DNA from: Dehalococcoidia bacterium
Lineage (GTDB): Bacteria > Chloroflexota > Dehalococcoidia > Dehalococcoidales > RBG-16-60-22
NCBI GenBank assembly: GCA_030613665.1
Contig: JAUWLN010000073.1
Span: 1-8,617 of the forward strand
DNA length: 8,617 bases
Reading direction: 5' to 3'
Position numbers and translations under genes: made by a program. How positions within the stretch are numbered: the stretch's first letter is position 1; every line of letters starts with the position of its first letter. A model generated the notes under the pieces. The model was not told the DNA's origin and did no database searches. It saw only the letters and a program-made list of their open reading frames with translations. Positions 5,236 through 8,617 of the stretch are shown here, in pieces.

Positions 5236-6738
5236 TTAATGTTCAAGGACTATGCCCAGTTCATTTAATTTTGCTTGAGCTTCAGTGAGAAGATTATCCA
5301 GAAGTTTTGAATCTTCAGGGGTTATTTCCCGTTTAAATTCACGTTTCCACATTGCTACTGCGCGTGCACCACGAGCGTCGTCTAACGCACGTGTATCCTC
5401 AAGAATTATATTTAGATTAGACAATTTATTTCTTATTTCGTCAGCAAGTTGCCATTGTTTGGCTTTCCTAAGAGTCTGGCGTGTCCTAATAAGACGATTA
5501 ACAACTTGTTCGATTTCTGCAGTTGGTTCTCTAATAAATTCAAAGCTTTCAAGCTTCAACCCAAGAATATTATTTGTAAGGTCTAAAAGTACGCTTCGAG
5601 CTTTCCAAAAGCTAAGACTAGAATCAGCGGCTTGATTTATCGCGCGGGCTAAATCAAACATAGTCGCTAGTGCCTGTGGAGTATTGAAATCATCATCCAT
5701 TGCCTTAGTAAACCGCTTGCGGTAAGGCTCAGCATCAAGAGATTCCCCCTTGCCACCGGTGGGGTCATCTCTCGAAATAGCTCGCAGTAATCTTTCCGCT
5801 CCTCCTTTTGACGCCTCCAGTATCTCCTGGGAATAGGTGAGCGGGCTGCGGTAGTGGGAGCTCAATACGAAGATACGGATGGCGTCGGCGCTGTAATTTT
5901 TCAGGGCCTGCTTGATGGTTATCAAATTGCCCAGCGACTTGCTCATCTTCTCCTCGCCCATCTGCACCATGCCATTGTGCAGCCAGTGCCTGACGCACGG
6001 CTTGACGCCGGTAACGCTCTCCGACTGGGCGATTTCGTTCTCGTGGTGGGGAAAGACAAGGTCCTGACCGCCGCCGTGGATATCAAGGGTATTGCCCAGG
6101 TACTTCAGCGACATGGCGCTGCACTCAATGTGCCATCCCGGCCTCCCCGGCCCCCAGGGGCTGTCCCAGGACGGTTCGCCGGGCTTGGACGCCTTCCAGA
6201 GGACGAAGTCCATCGGGTCTTCCTTCTCCTCTCCCGACTCAACCCGTATTCCCGCCCTCATCGAGTCCAGGTTGCGACGGGAAAGCTTGCCGTAGTCGGG
6301 CACATTCCTGACGCGGAAGTAGACGCTGCTCTCTGACTCGTAGCCGTAACCCCTGTCAATCAACCCCTGCACGATTTCGATGATTTTCGGAATCTCATCG
6401 GTGGCGTAAGGAGTGACGTCAGGTTCCTCTATGTTGAGCGCCTTCATATCCTCGAAGTAGCTCCGGGTGAACTTTTCCGCCAGCTCCCGCTGCGGAATGC
6501 CCAGCTTGTTTGCCCGGTCGATAATCTTGTCGTCGATATCGGTCACGTTCTGTACGTACTTCACCCTGTGGCCGCGGTACCGGAGGTAACGCCGGATGAC
6601 GTCAAAGATGATATAGCTCATGGCGTGCCCCAGATGGGCGTCAGCGTAGGGCGTCACGCCGCAGACATACATCTTCACTTCATCGCCCTGGGGCTTAAAA
6701 TCCTCTTTCTTCCTGGCCAGGGTATTATAAACCTTCAC
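5236..6738 (-). CDS. cysS: Cysteinyl-tRNA synthetase
   Basis: CysRS charges tRNA(Cys) with cysteine using ATP in the cytoplasm. The 500-residue class I synthetase shows a zinc ligand set C26, C206, H231 and E235, the HIGH-type signature HLGH at 35-38, TDIDDKII (66-73), GRPGWHIECSAMS (198-210), HGGGQDLVFPHHENE (221-235) and KMSKS (264-268). A helical DALR/anticodon region follows from about 330. The GTG start at 6738 is chosen because AAAGGAG sits seven bases upstream and because the protein then begins MKVYNTL as in the family; a nearby ATG is out of frame. Typical proteins (about 460 residues) end soon after the ADEIR...LED element (432-448 here). This one carries about 50 further residues. 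The 3' third of the gene (below about 5700) is much more AT-rich than the rest. It is third in the ispD-ispF-cysS cluster. Confidence 0.96.
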   Translation of the reverse strand: MKVYNTLARKKEDFKPQGDEVKMYVCGVTPYADAHLGHAMSYIIFDVIRRYLRYRGHRVKYVQNVTDIDDKIIDRANKLGIPQRELAEKFTRSYFEDMKALNIEEPDVTPYATDEIPKIIEIVQGLIDRGYGYESESSVYFRVRNVPDYGKLSRRNLDSMRAGIRVESGEEKEDPMDFVLWKASKPGEPSWDSPWGPGRPGWHIECSAMSLKYLGNTLDIHGGGQDLVFPHHENEIAQSESVTGVKPCVRHWLHNGMVQMGEEKMSKSLGNLITIKQALKNYSADAIRIFVLSSHYRSPLTYSQEILEASKGGAERLLRAISRDDPTGGKGESLDAEPYRKRFTKAMDDDFNTPQALATMFDLARAINQAADSSLSFWKARSVLLDLTNNILGLKLESFEFIREPTAEIEQVVNRLIRTRQTLRKAKQWQLADEIRNKLSNLNIILEDTRALDDARGARAVAMWKREFKREITPEDSKLLDNLLTEAQAKLNELGIVLEH

Positions 6739-6784
6739 CCATTTCTCCTTTTTCTTTCCGGTCAGGATGCTTAAAAGCCTTCAT

Positions 6785-7270
6785 TCAGTTCTCCTTCAGT
6801 GCCGCTACCGCCAGTGCGGCGATTCCCTCTCCCCTGCCCGTAAAGCCGAGCCCGTCCGAGGTCGAAGCCTTGACGCTGACCCGTTCCATATCTATGCCGA
6901 GTGCCTGGCACAGCTTCTCTCGCATATCATTGATGTAATCGCTGAGCCTGGGCCGCTCGGCGATGATGGTGGCATCAAGGTTGTTCACCTGCCACCCCTT
7001 TTCCGCAAGTAGTTCCTTTACCTTTGCCAGCAGTGTCAGGCTGGAGATGCCTTCGTATTGAGGGTCGCCGGGCGGGAAATGATGGCCAATATCTCCCAGT
7101 GCTGCCGCGCCCAGCAGCGCATCCATAACGGCGTGCGTCAGGACATCGGCATCGCTCCAGCCGTTGAGGCCCAGTTCGAAAGGCACCTCAACGCCACCGA
7201 GCACCAGCTTGCGCCCCGCAGTGAGCGCGTGCACGTCATAGCCGATGCCGACTCGCAGATTATCGCTCAT
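6785..7270 (-). CDS. ispF: 2-C-methyl-D-erythritol 2,4-cyclodiphosphate synthase
   Basis: IspF closes CDP-ME 2-phosphate into the cyclic diphosphate and releases CMP, the fifth step of the MEP isoprenoid pathway, as a homotrimer. The 161-residue protein has the normal length. Metal ligands are visible as D12 and H14 in GIGYDVH, and H46 in WSDADVLTHAVMDALLGAAALGDIG. FPPGDPQY and the late KASTSDGLGFTGRGEGIAA block (about 134-152) bind substrate at the subunit interface. The usual H of GHSDAD is W38 here (GWSDAD), a variant I believe occurs in other lineages and one that does not touch the zinc ligands. Its start overlaps the end of ispD by 11 bases, and cysS starts about 46 bp downstream, giving the well-known ispD-ispF-cysS order. 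Confidence 0.96.
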   Translation of the reverse strand: MSDNLRVGIGYDVHALTAGRKLVLGGVEVPFELGLNGWSDADVLTHAVMDALLGAAALGDIGHHFPPGDPQYEGISSLTLLAKVKELLAEKGWQVNNLDATIIAERPRLSDYINDMREKLCQALGIDMERVSVKASTSDGLGFTGRGEGIAALAVAALKEN

Positions 7271-7952
7271 GTTGCCGCCAGAGAATTTCCGCCAGCGCCA
7301 GGTCGGCGGGCGTGGTTATCTTGATATTGTCATAGGAACCCATATAGAGCTTTACTTTATATCCCAGCCGCTCCACAAGAGAAGCGTCATCGGTAACATC
7401 ATCATTCACCTTTTCATAGGCTTCAGAAATCATTCTGAAGGAGAACACCTGTGGAGTCTGTATCGCCCATAGATTTTGACGTGATGGCGTCTCAAGCACG
7501 ATGCTGACCTCGTCTGCGACCTTGATCGTGTCTGTTACCGGGACGGCGGCCGCTGCCGCCCCCGTCTCTTTTGCCGCTTCCAGGCCTTCCTCGATAAGTT
7601 CCACTGTAACCAGCGGGCGAGCGCCGTCGTGAATTACCACAAAATCACAGCCGGCAAGACGTTTCAAACCCTCAGCAACGGAGTCCTGACGTCGCCTGCC
7701 GCCGAGGCAGACGTCGCTGACCTTGGGCCAGTCCGGGCCGGCGACCAGATGCCGGCACATCGTCTCTCTTTCCCCGCTCACCACCACCACTACCTGGTCG
7801 ATTTTAGAGCTCTGCTGAAACGGACGGGTGGTGCGCAGCAGAAGCGGCTCCCCGCCGAGTGAGGCGAACATTTTATCCACGTCGCCCATGCGCTCGCTTT
7901 TCCCGGCGGCAACGATAACGGCGCCGGCCTTCTCATTTTTCCTCTCCACCAT
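7260..7952 (-). CDS. ispD: 2-C-methyl-D-erythritol 4-phosphate cytidylyltransferase
   Basis: IspD joins MEP to CTP, giving CDP-methylerythritol and pyrophosphate, the third MEP-pathway step. Numbered from the ATG at 7952 (230 residues), it shows the nucleotide-binding AAGKSERMG (15-23) with K27, GGRRRQDSV (84-92), VIHDGARPL (106-114), PVTDTIK (138-144), TPQVFSF (166-172), TDDASLVE (187-194) and NIKITTPADL (209-218). All are standard for the family. A TTG at 7958 is also in frame, but the ATG is preferred. No clear ribosome binding site precedes either, so initiation may be weak or leaderless. The 3' end overlaps ispF by 11 bases. It is the first gene of the minus-strand cluster, so the promoter should lie in 7953-8040. 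Confidence 0.95.
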   Translation of the reverse strand: MVERKNEKAGAVIVAAGKSERMGDVDKMFASLGGEPLLLRTTRPFQQSSKIDQVVVVVSGERETMCRHLVAGPDWPKVSDVCLGGRRRQDSVAEGLKRLAGCDFVVIHDGARPLVTVELIEEGLEAAKETGAAAAAVPVTDTIKVADEVSIVLETPSRQNLWAIQTPQVFSFRMISEAYEKVNDDVTDDASLVERLGYKVKLYMGSYDNIKITTPADLALAEILWRQHER

Positions 7953-8071
7953 AGTCAATTTGAGTTTAGCATATTGTCTCTTGATTTAAAATGGTGCTAA
8001 AATATGGTTTTATTTGCATTTGGTTGATACATTTCGTGAACCCCCAAACTACTAATTAACAATCCTCCGTT
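7953..8071. promoter_or_regulatory. AT-rich divergent intergenic region with a short inverted repeat upstream of ispD
   Basis: This stretch separates ispD (leftward) from the small membrane gene (rightward) and is clearly more AT-rich than the genes to its left. TTTAGCA at 7965-7971 is matched in inverted orientation by TGCTAAA at 7995-8001, 23 bases apart. It lies where an ispD promoter would be expected; on the minus strand TATGCT or TAAACT (about 7963-7973) could serve as a -10, but no good -35 is seen. An operator is possible but unproven. Confidence 0.28.
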
Positions 8072-8100
8072 TTTACATTCTTCTGGAATAAGTTTATAAT
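8072..8100 (+). promoter_or_regulatory. Near-consensus sigma-70 promoter for the small membrane gene
   Basis: TTTACA (8072-8077, one mismatch from TTGACA), a 17-base spacer and a perfect TATAAT (8095-8100) form an almost ideal promoter. The expected start of transcription, six to eight bases after the -10, is 8106-8108, on or beside the GTG (8107) and ATG (8110) that open the downstream reading frame. The message would therefore have virtually no leader. Confidence 0.75.
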
Positions 8101-8106
8101 CTGCTG

Positions 8107-8358
8107 GTGATGATAGGTAAGCTAGTCAATAAGCTCTGGAAACTGATAGTCCTATTGATTTTGGAGACAGTCGTTGGCCTTGCGACTTTATGGTTTATCA
8201 TTCTCACCCCATTCGGAAATGAGACTATATATAATGGCATAGCTATATCTTGGGTCTTACTTATGGGATTCACTATATACCTATATGGCGATGTGGCACA
8301 GAAACCGAAATTCAACACAATAGGGTTTGCTTTTTTGTTTGTACTGCACCCCAGTTAG
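8107..8358 (+). pseudogene. Small hydrophobic membrane protein, truncated by an IS3-family insertion
   Basis: The frame encodes 83 residues from GTG 8107 (or 82 from ATG 8110) and matches no family I recognise. A short basic N-terminus (MMIGKLVNKLWK) is followed by a hydrophobic helix at about 12-34, a second at about 41-60 (NGIAISWVLLMGFTIYLYG), a polar basic loop (DVAQKPKFN), and the start of a third hydrophobic stretch (TIGFAFLF, 71-78). The IS terminal repeat begins at base 8340, so the last five residues (VLHPS) and the TAG stop (8356-8358) come from the IS. The native C-terminus is lost. A strong promoter sits directly upstream with no Shine-Dalgarno sequence, pointing to leaderless translation. 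AT-rich codon use differs from the neighbours. The truncated product might still be made, and whether it functions is unknown. Confidence 0.62.
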
Positions 8359-8360
8359 TC
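8340..8360. repeat. Terminal inverted repeat of the IS
   Basis: TGTACTGCACCCCAGTTAGTC at 8340-8360 is the likely terminal inverted repeat. Only one copy is visible, so its inner limit cannot be fixed. Just inside, TTAGTCA (8355-8361) and TGACTAA (8367-8373) form a 7-bp hairpin with a five-base loop over the transposase stop codon. Confidence 0.65.
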
Positions 8361-8616
8361 AAGCCGTGACTAAGAGAGTCAGCTGGTAATTTTGATACTC
8401 CTCTTCGAATTTCATTGGTGACTTGTAACCCAGTGACGAATGCAGATAAGACCGATTGTAGCTCTCGATCCACTTCCCCAGGGCATCCGCCAGTTCAAAG
8501 GGGCTGCGCCATTCCCTGAGCCACAGTAACTCCTCCTTCATCGTCCTGAATACCCGTTCTGTATCGGCGTTTCCCTTGGGATTACCGTAGCTGGTAAAGG
8601 CCTGTTTGATGCCCAT
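8359..8616 (-). CDS. IS3-family transposase (OrfB, integrase core), C-terminal fragment
   Basis: The visible 85 residues are the end of a DDE (rve-type) integrase core, which cuts and joins the IS ends. The segment GIKQAFTSYGNPKGNADTERVFRTMKEE (in two adjoining blocks, residues 2-29) places the catalytic Glu at residue 20, and the family's typical basic and aromatic spacing follows. Then come the highly characteristic IESYNRSYLHSSLGYKSPMKFEEEY elements (about 49-73), where IS3 transposases have W/YNxxRxHxxLGYxxP. The Met at 8616 is internal: the first two Asp residues and the whole N-terminus lie to the right, outside the window. The frame is intact as far as seen and stops at TGA 8361-8359. 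Confidence 0.93.
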   Translation of the reverse strand: MGIKQAFTSYGNPKGNADTERVFRTMKEELLWLREWRSPFELADALGKWIESYNRSYLHSSLGYKSPMKFEEEYQNYQLTLLVTA

Positions 8617-8617
8617 C

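Larger units (their letters stand above)
8340..8617 (-). mobile_element. IS3-family insertion sequence (IS150-like end), partial at right edge
   Basis: The element starts at 8340 with TGTACTGCACCCC. This has the 5'-TG terminus of the IS3 family and closely resembles, from memory, the ends of IS150-group members (TGTACTGCACCC). The transposase reading frame ends 19 bases inside this boundary, on the minus strand, as expected for the end distal to the transposase start. The second end, the orfA portion and any target duplication are beyond the window. The bases just left of the boundary (GTTT) are the candidate for one copy of a 3-4 bp target duplication. Confidence 0.85.

Noticed and set aside
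5854..6336. Plus-strand frame of 160 codons antisense to cysS
   Set aside because: It covers the catalytic part of a complete cysteinyl-tRNA synthetase; the antisense frame shows no recognisable domain or ribosome binding site.
8094..8318. Minus-strand frame of 74 codons antisense to the small membrane gene
   Set aside because: It has no ribosome binding site or motif, and the plus strand has a near-consensus promoter and a coherent membrane protein.
1..8617. CRISPR arrays, tRNA or rRNA genes, attachment sites and defence systems
   Set aside because: I looked for regularly spaced repeats, tRNA-like cloverleaves ending in CCA contexts, and toxin or nuclease motifs and saw none.

Overview
The window looks like a chromosomal segment from an uncultured, moderately GC-rich bacterium, most likely a Chloroflexota member of the Dehalococcoidia type. 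This placement rests on gene content and protein style: a DUF5679-like zinc ribbon, a MenA-like UbiA enzyme and an ispD-ispF-cysS operon. It is an inference; no rRNA or other decisive marker is present. Both edges cut through genes.

Left part, plus strand (1-3356). The window opens in the C-terminal 60% of gatB (Asp/Glu-tRNA amidotransferase), followed by secG (Sec translocon). Next is a short remnant that starts exactly like an S-adenosylmethionine hydrolase (DUF62) gene and breaks after about 20 codons. A four-cysteine zinc-ribbon protein follows with its own promoter, a strong ribosome binding site, and an intrinsic terminator overlapping its stop codon. Then come a UbiA-family prenyltransferase (menA-like) and a UbiE/MenG methyltransferase, a likely pair for the last two steps of menaquinone synthesis.

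Middle and right part, minus strand (7958 down to 3361). ispD and ispF overlap and lead into cysS; together they supply two MEP-pathway isoprenoid steps and cysteinyl-tRNA. Downstream on the same strand are a small two-helix membrane protein and a YbjQ/DUF74 protein coupled by an ATGA overlap, and then a HemN/HemW-like radical SAM enzyme that converges on menG with only 4 bp between stop codons. The 3' third of cysS is strikingly AT-rich compared with the rest of the gene.

Right edge (about 7960-8617). An AT-rich accessory stretch carries a small membrane-protein ORF with a near-consensus promoter that places transcription start at the start codon (leaderless). An IS3-family element (IS150-like end TGTACTGCACCCC at 8340) has inserted into this ORF, so its last five codons and stop come from the IS end. 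The transposase C-terminus runs off the right edge.

I found no CRISPR array, tRNA, rRNA or clear defence system. The most notable items are the deletion-scarred DUF62 remnant, the IS-truncated leaderless membrane gene, the composition break inside cysS, and the coupled membrane/DUF74 gene pair.
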